This document shows positions 36,223 to 45,036 of a DNA stretch of 64,000 nucleotides, piece by piece; position 1 is the first letter of the stretch, and the number at the start of each line of letters is the position of its first letter. The translations under genes and the position numbers were made by a program. Source of the DNA: Treponema zioleckii (GTDB taxonomy: Bacteria; Spirochaetota; Spirochaetia; Treponematales; Treponemataceae). The notes below the pieces were generated by a model. It searched no databases and was not told the DNA's origin. It worked only from the letters and a program-made list of their open reading frames with translations. Where the stretch lies: positions 20,109 to 84,108 of the forward strand of contig NZ_JPUF01000004.1 in NCBI RefSeq assembly GCF_014737315.1, read 5' to 3'.

Positions 36223-37206
36223 ATGAAAAAAACTTTTCTTCTATTATTAATTACTATATTTTGTTTTCCCTTGGTTGCTTTGGAGATATGGAGTCCTGAA
36301 GTTGCAGCCAACTTGAAACCTGAATCTATAAAAAAAGATGAAAAAATAATCCGTTCTGCAATCAAGTTTATTAAAAAGAATGATTTTTCGGATTCAAAAA
36401 TCAGAGGATACCTTGAAAAAAACGGGTCGAAAATTCAACCTCAGAACCGGGGATTTGGTTTACAAAAGTATTCCGGCGTTTTTTCCGACGGTTATGTACG
36501 CTTTGCTTTTGATTATATTTCTTATGAGAATGAACCTTGTAAACTTACTTTTTACATAAAGGATGTTGATTGGAAGTTAGTAGAAAATCATCTTGATAAA
36601 AAAGTTGTAAAAGATTTTTTGCGTGTTTTTAGAAAAAAAGAAACCAATTATTCTTTTGAGCCGGTTTTTATTTACAGCGCAGAATTTGAGTTCCCCGATA
36701 ATTATGCAAGGTTTTCTGAGCACAAAAGGGCACTTGTTGGAAGTCTGCATGAGCTTTCAATTCCAAAAGAATATCAGAAATATTACGATTTTCTATTTTC
36801 TGCAGAGACGGAATCTGCTTACGGATATTCCGGCGGGGTTGCCCCACAAAAAACTGACGGGCGTTGTGCGATGGAAAAGCTTTTAGAATTAAAAGATAAA
36901 CGTGTGTTTATCAATATTTTAAAAGGCGATAATCCGTGCGGAAGAATTTATGCCGCAGAAGGTTTGTTACGTCTTGAAAACAGTACGGAAAATGTAAAAA
37001 TCATAAATGATATTTTTGCGCCGCTAATTAGCGAGGGGATAACGTATAAAACTATTGACGGCTGTATTATTTTCGAACTGAAATATCCTTTTTATGAATA
37101 TGATGCGAAGTTAGCTTTCCCGGAGATTAAACAATTTATTCCGCCTGTTTATAATGAAGACTGGAAAGAATTAGAATTCGAATTAGATTGGGATAAAATA
37201 GAATAA
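36223..37206 (+). CDS. Exported protein of unknown function
   Basis: 327 residues, signal peptide (MKKTFLLLLITIFCFPLVALE). Mature part mixed helix and strand, with a C-terminal region (AEGLLRLENSTENVKIIND) suggestive of a repeat solenoid. Not recognised. First gene of a plus-strand run of secreted proteins; 22 bases to the next. Confidence 0.62.
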   Translation: MKKTFLLLLITIFCFPLVALEIWSPEVAANLKPESIKKDEKIIRSAIKFIKKNDFSDSKIRGYLEKNGSKIQPQNRGFGLQKYSGVFSDGYVRFAFDYISYENEPCKLTFYIKDVDWKLVENHLDKKVVKDFLRVFRKKETNYSFEPVFIYSAEFEFPDNYARFSEHKRALVGSLHELSIPKEYQKYYDFLFSAETESAYGYSGGVAPQKTDGRCAMEKLLELKDKRVFINILKGDNPCGRIYAAEGLLRLENSTENVKIINDIFAPLISEGITYKTIDGCIIFELKYPFYEYDAKLAFPEIKQFIPPVYNEDWKELEFELDWDKIE

Positions 37207-37228
37207 ATCGTCTTTTAAGGAATTTAAA

Positions 37229-37849
37229 ATGAAGATATCTAATAGAAAAACTCTGATTCTCACCCTGCTGGTTTTACTCGTGCCGCTTCAAGTTTTTGCC
37301 GGAAGTTTTTATACGGCAACTTTATATCCGAAAGAAAATACGGAAGATGTAAAATCGATTTTGCAGGGAAAAAACTTTTTTATCTGTTCAAAAGCCGGGG
37401 ATTACAATCTTGTTACCGAAGAAAAAATGGATGAGCAGAATTCGGCTGTCATATTGGATTTTGTAAAAAAGATTTCCTTAAAAACTGAAAAACCTGTTGT
37501 TTCCTATATAATTCACGACAGTGACGTTCTTTGGTTTGTGATTTATAAAAACGGTAAGCAGATTTTTGTCCTGGACAACTCAGCCGAATACTTTTCCGGC
37601 GGAAATTTCGTTCTGAAAGGCAAAGACGAGGTTCATCCGTTATTTAAGATAAATAAAAAACAATGGAAAACCGAAATCTCAAAAGAAAAATTCAGAGAAT
37701 GTGTTTTTGCCGATGAATATCTCATAAAAATTCTGGATATCCTTAATCTTCCAAATTGGGTCGAAGGCATTGGATATTCATATTTGTCAAACGATGAAAA
37801 GTTTGTTTTGCACTTAAAAGAACGTGGAATAATTATCGAAAGGTATTAA
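37229..37849 (+). CDS. Exported protein of unknown function
   Basis: 206 residues, signal peptide (hydrophobic ~9-24, cut near VFAGS). No recognised family. AAGGA site before the ATG; follows the previous exported protein within 22 bases and precedes a lipoprotein by 9, so likely one operon. Confidence 0.62.
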   Translation: MKISNRKTLILTLLVLLVPLQVFAGSFYTATLYPKENTEDVKSILQGKNFFICSKAGDYNLVTEEKMDEQNSAVILDFVKKISLKTEKPVVSYIIHDSDVLWFVIYKNGKQIFVLDNSAEYFSGGNFVLKGKDEVHPLFKINKKQWKTEISKEKFRECVFADEYLIKILDILNLPNWVEGIGYSYLSNDEKFVLHLKERGIIIERY

Positions 37850-37858
37850 AATTAAAAC

Positions 37859-38491
37859 ATGAAAAGATTATTTATTTTTATTGCAAGTTTGGTTTTAGTT
37901 TCGGCTGTTTTAACTTCTTGTTCCGATTACAACGTGTTCAGGGATGTGGCTTTGGGAAGCGATATGGAAAGCGTGGAAAATGTCCTTAAGCAAAACAGCG
38001 TGAAGTATAAAACTTATCCTGCCGCTCCAATGCTGGATATTGACGTTGAAAATCCTGAAGAAATTGCGGATGCACTTATGAATGAAAGTGCAGGTTTTCT
38101 TGGCGACATGCTTTACAAGGAATCGATTTATTATGTGCAGAATATTTCAGGTATTCGTTTTGAGTCGCAAATATTCTTTTTTGACGAAAAATGCACAAAC
38201 GTAAGCCTTAACTGGCATGTAAAAAGCAATCCTTCAGTGAGAAACGGTTATTTGGCTTCGGAAAAATTGCGGGCATATATCAGCCAGCAGTATCCGGACA
38301 AAAAATTTGAATCTGGGAAAGACAAATTCAACAAAGAAAAATATGTAATGCAAATTTCAGATACAGTTTCAATCACAATTACTGCTGATACCGACACTCT
38401 TTCCTGCGAAATGGAAGATTCAGTTTTACAAGCACCATGCAACGAGCTGAAAGAAAAAGTAAATGAAATCTGCCATTATTATTCAAAGTAA
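37859..38491 (+). CDS. Lipoprotein of unknown function
   Basis: 210 residues, lipobox LTSC (Cys ~21). Mature region has GSDMESVENVLKQNSVKYK, the kind of short repeat-like motif found in SmpA/OmlA-like or 'outer-membrane assembly' lipoproteins (VxxGMxxxxVxxxLG), but the match is loose. Otherwise unrecognised. Last intact gene before a stretch of decayed sequence. Confidence 0.62.
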   Translation: MKRLFIFIASLVLVSAVLTSCSDYNVFRDVALGSDMESVENVLKQNSVKYKTYPAAPMLDIDVENPEEIADALMNESAGFLGDMLYKESIYYVQNISGIRFESQIFFFDEKCTNVSLNWHVKSNPSVRNGYLASEKLRAYISQQYPDKKFESGKDKFNKEKYVMQISDTVSITITADTDTLSCEMEDSVLQAPCNELKEKVNEICHYYSK

Positions 38492-38599
38492 AAAATAAAA
38501 TAAATGAGAAAAATCCAAAGGCATTCCGAAGTCGACCGCTCTCGTTGTTGAGGTCGAGTTGATTTGGAATCTTTGTTCAATTTATATGCGGATGATTTT

Positions 38600-38812
38600 A
38601 AATCAGTATGCATTTGAAACGATTTGATGTTCTGCATTTTGGGAAGAAATAGAGACCGCATTTGGTGCTGCTAGAGAAATTAGTATGAAAAAAATATTTT
38701 TACTCAATGCGAGTGGTATAAAGCTACGGACAGCTTTGACGAAGACAATTTTTCCGACAGGGAAAAAGTTTATTTGGCACTCATAAAGCAGGCAGGGCAG
38801 ATTGCAAAGTAG
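38600..38812 (+). pseudogene. Degenerate coding remnant
   Basis: Open text in two frames reads SAFWEEIETAFGAAREIS (frame from ~38631) and then EKNIFTQCEWYKAT...KVYLALIKQAGQIAK ending at a TAG near 38811. They join if one base is added in the A run 38688-38694. No start codon or family recognised. The remainder of 38492-38620 carries nothing I can support. Confidence 0.35.
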
Positions 38813-38917
38813 CAATTCGGTCGAGCTTGACGCAGTTTAACTTTGTAGATATGAAAAATAGCAAAAAGAGTGTATTTGTATTATATTTATATTTGTAAAC
38901 ACTATTGGAGGTTCATT

Positions 38918-39111
38918 ATGGCAACGGCCATAAGACTTTTTCTGCGGCAGGCAATAAATCAACAGAAAATACCTTTTGATATCGTGTCTCCAAAATATAA
39001 TTTTTTCGGATGAAATGTTAGCTGCAATTGATGAAGCGCGTAGAATAAGCAAAGATTCATCAATAAAATCATAGTCAACTGCAAAAGAACTTTTTGAGGA
39101 TTGCGAATAAT
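38918..39111 (+). pseudogene. RelB/DinJ antitoxin remnant
   Basis: From ATG 38918: MATAIRLFLRQAINQQKIPFDIVSP, the hallmark of RelB/DinJ antitoxins, then a frameshift at the T run 39001-39006, then DEMLAAIDEARRISKDSSIKS, an in-frame TAG, and STAKELFEDCE ending in TAA. The N-terminal ~20 residues that bind DNA are missing or unreadable. GGAGG precedes the ATG. Two lesions make it inactive; no toxin is adjacent in an intact form. Confidence 0.65.
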
Positions 39112-39187
39112 AAAATGTATTTTAAAGAAAACTTCGTAATTCAAGGCAAGTTAATCTCTTGCTGTTAAAACTTATAGAGGTAAAAAA

Positions 39188-39922
39188 ATGAAAAAAAGAC
39201 TTTTTGGATTATTGGTAACTTTGATTGCATCACTTGCATATTCTCAATCAGATTTTTCAGTAAAAGATTTTGAAAATGCAATTGTGGAAGTTGTTGGTTT
39301 TAAGAAAACTAAGCTGAACAAGAACTTTATCTGGAAAAAAGGAAGAAGTTCCGCTTTAACCGAAAAAGGCACGCCTGCTGGAAAATACGAAATTAATAAT
39401 CTTCACGACGGGGAGTCATCTACAGCGTGGGTTGAAGGAAAAACCGACGACGGAATTGGCGAGTGGGTTATTATTCCTGTTGAAAACTGGGAAGAAAATC
39501 TAAATTACGTGTATGAATACTCTTATAATAATATAAAGAAATTTAACGTTGTTCTTGATGTCTGGAACGGATATCAGGAAACTCTTGATTTATATAAAAA
39601 GAATAACAGAGTAAAAGATGCGGAAATAACAATTTATGCAGTTCCATATTGTACGAGCATGGAAGGAGAGAGCGAACTTGAAGGTGCGCCTGAAATCGTG
39701 CTTCAAAAAGACGTTCAGTTCTCAGATGAAATTGTTGAAAATCCAATATATATAAACTGGTCGTGCCATGAATTCAGCTTTGAATTACCAGAAGAATATA
39801 AAACCAAATATTATGAATATGAATTTTATGTGAGGTGCAAAATAAAATCCGTCTACAAAGGAACAAAATATAGCGACACATGCATTTCAGAATTAAAAGC
39901 AAAACTTGTTAAAGAATTATAA
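39188..39922 (+). CDS. Exported protein with discoidin-like / NADase-type glycan-binding domain
   Basis: 244 residues. Signal peptide (MKKRLFGLLVTLIASLAYS). The segment INNLHDGESSTAWVEGKTDDGIGEWVIIP matches the (L)TDGDPSTAWVEG-GIGEW pattern of NADase-type glycan-binding / F5-8-like domains, roughly residues 55-135. GAGG lies before the ATG. Flanked by toxin-antitoxin remnants on both sides. Confidence 0.62.
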   Translation: MKKRLFGLLVTLIASLAYSQSDFSVKDFENAIVEVVGFKKTKLNKNFIWKKGRSSALTEKGTPAGKYEINNLHDGESSTAWVEGKTDDGIGEWVIIPVENWEENLNYVYEYSYNNIKKFNVVLDVWNGYQETLDLYKKNNRVKDAEITIYAVPYCTSMEGESELEGAPEIVLQKDVQFSDEIVENPIYINWSCHEFSFELPEEYKTKYYEYEFYVRCKIKSVYKGTKYSDTCISELKAKLVKEL

Positions 39923-39924
39923 GG

Positions 39925-40044
39925 TTTTCAGAACTCAAATATTCGGCTGGCAGAATTATTGTAGTTGGTGTTATTTTTGTTAAAAAAACACAGAAAACGC
40001 CAAAGGAAAAAATTAAGCTTGCAAAACAGCGTTTGACACCGTGA
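39925..40044 (+). pseudogene. HigB/Gp49-like toxin remnant
   Basis: Open text without a start: ELKYSAGRIIVVGVIFVKKTQKTPKEKIKLAKQR, including the KKTQKTP signature of phage-Gp49-type (HigB/RelE-fold) toxins. The N-terminal half is gone and the central part is shortened, so it is a fossil. A purine-rich site and short antitoxin-like text (INENSDEWGSKK) follow before 40128. Confidence 0.5.
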
Positions 40045-40127
40045 AGGAGTTTTGATTTTAACTTGTAAAATCTTTTACAACTGATTGATTTGATAAACGA
40101 AAATTCTGATGAATGGGGAAGTAAAAA

Positions 40128-41414
40128 ATGACGGTACGGAAAATTAAACGCGAATTTATGAAGCAGGCAAAAATTGGAAACGGCCGAGCATATTTTATTT
40201 TCAAAGAGAATCCAAAAATTGACTTTACGAAGCAGATTGTAGACCTTGCTGTTCACAATTACGGTTTTGACCCTCAAATTGAAGGCGACCGCGCCGATTA
40301 TGCGCTTCAGTTTATCCGCGAGCTTGAAGAAAAACAACGTCAGAAAGTTTTTGCGGAAATAAAAAAGCAGCTTTTAGAAATTAAAATTGACTGGGATTGG
40401 GATGTTGATCAGCTTTTTAAGATTGCAGCTCTTCTCTCAAAAGAATACGACAGCGAATTTGGCGAAATACTCCGCAAACGGTTTGATACCTGTTCCCGCG
40501 ACGAACTCTGGCAGTTCCCGAAAGATTCCATTCTTATGCTTGACGGCTTTGACGGAATGGTTCGCCTTGCCCACAGAATCGGGAAAATCCTTTTATCCGG
40601 TGATGAATGGTATGAGGACGACAGCAATATGTGTTGTGTTCCCGGCATGAAGCGTGACGAAGTTAAGGAACAGCTGACCGAGCTTTCAAAAAATGACAGC
40701 GACATAAAGGCATATCTTGATGCAGTAAACAAAGACGAGGCCAGAAAACCCTCGGAAACATGGGAAAGATATAAAACCCATGCTTTTGAAGTTGCAAAAG
40801 AAGCCATTGCCAATAAAAAGATGGTTCCGTGGAGAGCTTGCATGAATCTTTCGCATGAAGAAGTTTGCTATTTTGCAGATGAATTTAAAAAAGCACGGAC
40901 GCAGAAAGAAAAACTGCTTTATCTTGATATTTTTAGCGTAAAGCACAGTCGCTACCCTTACAGCGAGCAGGATTTAATCGACGAATTTTCTCTGCGTAAA
41001 AATTCTTGGTTCAATGAAAGGCTTGTTGACTGCCTTGACTATTTTTCTTCTGACAAAATTCGTGCGATTGCGCAAAAAGCCCTTGATTCAGATCAATACA
41101 GTTATTTTTATTTGCAGCTGCTCATAAACAATTACCGCGAAGGCGATGCTGTAAAAATCGTCAGGAAAATAAAGCGCACAAAAGACGAAGTAAAATTTCA
41201 CTATGCTGTAGGCACAGTCCAATGTATTTACGAAAAGAACATTACAAAAGAATGCCTTGAACCGCTTTTGCTTGCATACAAAACAAGGTGCGGTCATTGC
41301 CGTCATGGAATTGTTGAGATTATGGAAACTGCCGATGTTTTAAGCAAAGAAATCCGTGCGGAATTCCAGCACGATTCGGCGTATCTTTATGACAAACGGG
41401 TTAGTAAAGAGTAA
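40128..41414 (+). CDS. Cytoplasmic alpha-helical protein of unknown function
   Basis: 428 residues, no signal peptide, Lys/Glu-rich, mostly helical; the C-terminal half (FNERLVDCLDYFSSDKIRAIAQKALDSDQYSYFYLQLLINNYREGDAVKIVRKI) looks like HEAT-type repeats. Contains an ETWERYKTHAFEVAKEAI segment. Not recognised. A GGAAG site precedes the ATG; 29 bases to the following secreted protein. Confidence 0.6.
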   Translation: MTVRKIKREFMKQAKIGNGRAYFIFKENPKIDFTKQIVDLAVHNYGFDPQIEGDRADYALQFIRELEEKQRQKVFAEIKKQLLEIKIDWDWDVDQLFKIAALLSKEYDSEFGEILRKRFDTCSRDELWQFPKDSILMLDGFDGMVRLAHRIGKILLSGDEWYEDDSNMCCVPGMKRDEVKEQLTELSKNDSDIKAYLDAVNKDEARKPSETWERYKTHAFEVAKEAIANKKMVPWRACMNLSHEEVCYFADEFKKARTQKEKLLYLDIFSVKHSRYPYSEQDLIDEFSLRKNSWFNERLVDCLDYFSSDKIRAIAQKALDSDQYSYFYLQLLINNYREGDAVKIVRKIKRTKDEVKFHYAVGTVQCIYEKNITKECLEPLLLAYKTRCGHCRHGIVEIMETADVLSKEIRAEFQHDSAYLYDKRVSKE

Positions 41415-41443
41415 ATTGATTTTATAAAAAACGGAAGTAAAAA

Positions 41444-42568
41444 ATGAAAAAACTGATTTTGATTTTTACAATGATTTTTGTGGGTGTTTCTGCGTTTGCC
41501 GGAGCTCACTATTCGTTTAATCTTGAATATCGTGAGGAGCAGAAGACAAATTATACGGTTTCACGATGTTGGGCAATAATTACGTGCAACGATGAAAACT
41601 GGGAATTAAGGCTTCCGCATACTGAATCTGACATACGTTTTTTTGGTGAGCCGAAGTTTGAGCAGACAGCCGAAGGTTTTTGCATTAAGTACAACTGGGG
41701 CGGCGGAAAGTGGGACACTGAAGATACTTTTTTCTTTACGTTCTATCCGTATGAAAACGATCCGGTTTTGTACAAGGTGCAAAGCAATTGGAAAGTATAC
41801 GGAAGCATCGGGAACGACGATATCGGTGTTGTCTCCCAGGGGGATGATGAATTTTACATTGAGCCGGCCATAAAAATCAGCAGGCTTGGCGCGGAAAAAA
41901 TGGAGCGGCTTTCCGGCGGTGGCTACAATTCTCTGCCAAAAGTCACCTGCCAAGATTCAGATTATGACAAACCGATTAAAGACAAAATCATGCACCTTGA
42001 AGTTCGCAAAGATGGCAAACTCATTCAGAATCTGGAATACGTTTACGGCGAAAATCCGCACGGGCTGTTCGGAATAGGAGAGCGTTTTGAGCCAAAATCT
42101 ATCGGGATTTCAAAAAAGCACTTTGAACTTGTAGATTTGAACTTTGACGGCTATGACGACATTCTGATTTTTGCAGGCTGCACAGAAAATGAACATCAAT
42201 ATTATGACGCATATCTTTGGAACAAGCGCGATGAACGGTATGATTTTAATCCTTCGTGCTGGGAAGGTATTTGCCCGGCTGACGTAAAATGCAATGAAAT
42301 CGACAGAGTTTTATACACGAGAGGCTTAACCGGCAATTTTTCGCATTACATTTACGAATACGATGAAGAAAATGAAAAATACATAAAAACAGGAAGCCTT
42401 TATTATAATTCAGTCTTGCATTTGTATTCCGAAAATGAAAAATATTCCGATGCCTTTACCGACTGGGACTTAAAAGACCCGGCTGTAATTCCGTTTGAAA
42501 AACTTCCGGAGCGGTGGAAGCGTGCACTGATTTTTGCAGGCTGCACAGGTGAAGACAAAGGAGAATAA
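41444..42568 (+). CDS. Exported protein with XAC2610/FG-GAP-like motif
   Basis: 374 residues. Signal peptide MKKLILIFTMIFVGVSAFA. Near residue 225 the text FELVDLNFDGYDDILIFAG matches calcium-binding DxNxDGxxD of FG-GAP/XAC2610-type proteins, and YDAYLWNKRDERYDF follows as in that family. The start of the gene is nearly identical to that of the next gene. Confidence 0.62.
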   Translation: MKKLILIFTMIFVGVSAFAGAHYSFNLEYREEQKTNYTVSRCWAIITCNDENWELRLPHTESDIRFFGEPKFEQTAEGFCIKYNWGGGKWDTEDTFFFTFYPYENDPVLYKVQSNWKVYGSIGNDDIGVVSQGDDEFYIEPAIKISRLGAEKMERLSGGGYNSLPKVTCQDSDYDKPIKDKIMHLEVRKDGKLIQNLEYVYGENPHGLFGIGERFEPKSIGISKKHFELVDLNFDGYDDILIFAGCTENEHQYYDAYLWNKRDERYDFNPSCWEGICPADVKCNEIDRVLYTRGLTGNFSHYIYEYDEENEKYIKTGSLYYNSVLHLYSENEKYSDAFTDWDLKDPAVIPFEKLPERWKRALIFAGCTGEDKGE

Positions 42569-42571
42569 AAA

Positions 42572-43090
42572 ATGAAAAAACTGATTTTGATTTTCATGCT
42601 GATTCTTGTTTGCGGGGCATCGGCTTTTGCAAATGACATTTCCTTTTTTAGGACTGACGGAACCCTTCTTCCCGCTGTAAAAGAAGACGACTTCATGATT
42701 CTTTGGAATCAAGGAGATAAAAAATATAATTTAACAAATCAGTATTATTGGTATCCGTTAATTGAAAAGCCAATAAAAGAACCTATTATTTCTTATTGCA
42801 CAACTGAATTAATCAACTCAAAATATAAAAAAATATTAGAGCAGAAAATACAAAAATTAAATATTTTGCTGTATGAAAAATTGGAATACGAAGTTGATGG
42901 CAGCAGATATTATGTAATGGAATCAAAAGAATTTGATTTAGACCGATACTCTGAAGATTATTTCTTTACAGGCGATTTGTCTGGTTTAATTTATTTTTCG
43001 CATGAAAATACAATCAGTTTTGCAGGTGAGACTTTTATAAATATGATAAATGACTTGAATATTCCTCTGCCCAGATTGGAAAATATATAA
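42572..43090 (+). CDS. Exported protein, paralogous leader
   Basis: 172 residues. Signal peptide MKKLILIFMLILVCGASAFA is almost the same as that of the preceding gene at protein and DNA level, while the mature parts differ, so the leader was probably duplicated or recombined. AAGGAG lies before the ATG. Mature part unrecognised (Tyr/Lys/Asp-rich). Confidence 0.55.
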   Translation: MKKLILIFMLILVCGASAFANDISFFRTDGTLLPAVKEDDFMILWNQGDKKYNLTNQYYWYPLIEKPIKEPIISYCTTELINSKYKKILEQKIQKLNILLYEKLEYEVDGSRYYVMESKEFDLDRYSEDYFFTGDLSGLIYFSHENTISFAGETFINMINDLNIPLPRLENI

Positions 43091-43270
43091 ATTGCACTGA
43101 AATCCTTACTTGAATATGTTGACGTTTTCACATTCTAAAACTATGTTGATGCAAATGTAAAATTATATGTGCTTAAAATCCTATTTTGTGTTTTAAAGAA
43201 TTATAAGTTTTTTAAGGGGATGACGGAAATTTGTTTGAGCGAATTAAAAATGATTTTAACGGAATTGTTT

Positions 43271-43432
43271 ATGAAAAAAATATTTTTGCTGATTGCGGTT
43301 TTTGTTCTTGCACAGAATGTTTTTTCTCAGGGAAAAATCAGGAATTATTCTGAGACGACGGCATTCATCAAAAATCTTGATTCAAACTTCACGGTAAAAG
43401 AACTGGATACGGTTGAATATAAAAATACTTAA
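43271..43432 (+). CDS. Small exported protein or truncated remnant
   Basis: 53 residues from ATG 43271: MKKIFLLIAVFVLAQNVFS is a full signal peptide and only ~34 residues follow (QGKIRNYSETTAFIKNLDSN...). Either a real micro-protein or the stump of a larger secreted protein. The frame upstream (43169) is not convincing. Sits 15 bases before the lipase gene. Confidence 0.4.
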   Translation: MKKIFLLIAVFVLAQNVFSQGKIRNYSETTAFIKNLDSNFTVKELDTVEYKNT

Positions 43433-43447
43433 AAAAGGAAAATAAAA

Positions 43448-44704
43448 ATGAAATCATTAAGAAAAAAAGCTTTGATTGCAAGTTTAATTGAATTTTTTGT
43501 CTTTTCATTTGTCAGTTTTTCATTGGTGCTGATGCTTTTTCATGCTGGAATTTTGGCATTCCCTGTAATTGCATTCATGTGGACTTTTTGGGGATTCAAT
43601 GTCTTTACATTTTTTGTGGGAATCAGAATTAAATGGATTTATAAGATTTCTTTTGCAGTTTTAAATTTTCTAGTTATATCGCTTTCCATCGCTTTTTTAA
43701 TAAATTCCTCAGAATCTGTCAGGAACAACACGTTTTATATCGCTGCATTGGTAATTTCCATTCTAACTGGAATTCTGTATTTGCTACTATCAGTATTTTT
43801 TGTAAAAAATTATTGGAAGCCAGCAAAAAACGAGGTCTTACGGCTTTTTGGAAAAATCCCGCCAGAGTCGCTGTTTGATGACTGCAAAACAAAGTACCCT
43901 GTATTGCTTGTTCACGGAACTGGATTTCGGGACAGAAAACTTTTTAATTATTGGGGGACGATTCCAGAAATTCTTGAGGAGCATGGCTCTGCTATATTTT
44001 ACAGCGGGCATGACGCTTGGGCGAATATTGAAAATGCCGCAAATCAAATTGCAAGCAGCCTAAAAATCGTTCTTGAAAAGACCGGTTCTGAAAAAGTTAA
44101 TGTAATAGCCCATTCCAAAGGCGGAATTGATGTTCGGTATGCAATTGCAAAACTTGGTCTTTCGGATAAGATTGCTTCTCTTACGATGATAAGTTCGCCG
44201 AATCATGGTTTAAAAACTATGGATTCTCTCTATTCAATTTTGGGAAACAGATTTTTTAAATTCTGCGCCTTTTTTGTAAATCTTTGGTTCAGAATTCTCG
44301 GAGACAAAAAGCCTGATTTTTTTGAAACGACACAGCAGTTCCGCGCATCTTTTATGGAGCGTTTCAATAAAGAAATTGTGGATTTTCCTTCTATTATATA
44401 TCAATCTTTTGCCGGAAAAATGAAAAATCCGTTCAGCGACATTTTTATGTGGCTCTTGAATTTTGTGATCAGTTTTTCTGATGGAGCAAATGACGGGCTT
44501 GTTTCGGTGGAATCGGCACAATGGGGAAAATTCCGTGGTACAATTGAGGGGCGGGGATTTTTCGGTATTTCTCACCCGCATGAAGTTGACGGCTATCGCA
44601 CAAATCCTGAAATAAAAGAAAGTGAAAATTTGCCTGCCGGCTCAAAAACGATTAGGGATTTTTATATCGGTCTTGTCCGTGAACTAAAAGACATGGGACT
44701 TTGA
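43448..44704 (+). CDS. Membrane-anchored alpha/beta-hydrolase (lipase-like)
   Basis: 418 residues. Four hydrophobic segments in the first ~125 residues, then an alpha/beta-hydrolase: oxyanion VLLVHGTGFRDR (~160), nucleophile VIAHSKGGIDVRYA (Ser in AHSKGG), HisD region GISHPHEVDGYR near the C-terminus. Resembles triacylglycerol lipase/LipA-type esterases. It would act on acyl esters at the membrane face. Preceded by AAGGAAA. Confidence 0.82.
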   Translation: MKSLRKKALIASLIEFFVFSFVSFSLVLMLFHAGILAFPVIAFMWTFWGFNVFTFFVGIRIKWIYKISFAVLNFLVISLSIAFLINSSESVRNNTFYIAALVISILTGILYLLLSVFFVKNYWKPAKNEVLRLFGKIPPESLFDDCKTKYPVLLVHGTGFRDRKLFNYWGTIPEILEEHGSAIFYSGHDAWANIENAANQIASSLKIVLEKTGSEKVNVIAHSKGGIDVRYAIAKLGLSDKIASLTMISSPNHGLKTMDSLYSILGNRFFKFCAFFVNLWFRILGDKKPDFFETTQQFRASFMERFNKEIVDFPSIIYQSFAGKMKNPFSDIFMWLLNFVISFSDGANDGLVSVESAQWGKFRGTIEGRGFFGISHPHEVDGYRTNPEIKESENLPAGSKTIRDFYIGLVRELKDMGL

Positions 44705-44800
44705 TAAAGTTTGCGCAATCTTACTTTTTGCCGTGGAACAACTCTTAATAATTTGCTGGAGAAAAAAACTTTTTCATTCCACGGGCATCCGGCAAAAGCC

Positions 44801-44829
44801 TTGAGTTGAATTTTATTTCCTGCTAATAT
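44801..44829 (+). promoter_or_regulatory. Promoter of riboswitch/exchanger
   Basis: TTGAGT (44801-44806), 17-bp spacer, TAATAT (44824-44829); start near 44836, at the first base of the aptamer helix. Confidence 0.65.
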
Positions 44830-44835
44830 ATGGTC

Positions 44836-44961
44836 AAGTAACAAGGGAGTAGCTTGCACGATGGATTTTCCATCTGCGACATTTTTTCGTCATCACGAAG
44901 AGCGCGGTAAGTGTGACTTACAGCTTTTCCGGAATATGTTCTAAGAAGCGAGACTTTTACT
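44836..44961 (+). promoter_or_regulatory. yybP-ykoY (manganese) riboswitch aptamer
   Basis: Shows the diagnostic GGGAGTAGC (44845-44853) on the 5' side, the conserved CGTCATCACGAAG (44888-44900) loop and the 3' GCGAGACTTTT (44948-44958). P1 forms between ~44836-44844 and ~44954-44961 (AGTAA-AAG with CTTTTACT). The class binds Mn2+ and turns on efflux or exchange genes. Its 3' strand is shared with the terminator that follows, the layout of an ON switch by antitermination. Confidence 0.85.
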
Positions 44962-45016
44962 GCAACTTAATGGATTATCCATTTTTTATGTTTGCAGGAA
45001 AAGCCTCGCTTTTTTT
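44947..45016 (+). terminator. Riboswitch expression-platform terminator
   Basis: AGCGAG-CTTTT-CTGCAA (44947-44965) pairs with TTGCAG-AAAAG-CTCGCT (44992-45010) with two internal mismatches; T run 45010-45016 follows. An inner AATGGA/TCCATT hairpin fills the loop. Formation excludes P1 of the aptamer. Confidence 0.85.
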
Positions 45017-45036
45017 GTAGACATACCGGAGGCATT

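Noticed and set aside
38869..38917. Full N-terminus of the RelB-like antitoxin
   Set aside because: Upstream text in the same frame (WRFI) is not RelB-like, so it is not claimed.
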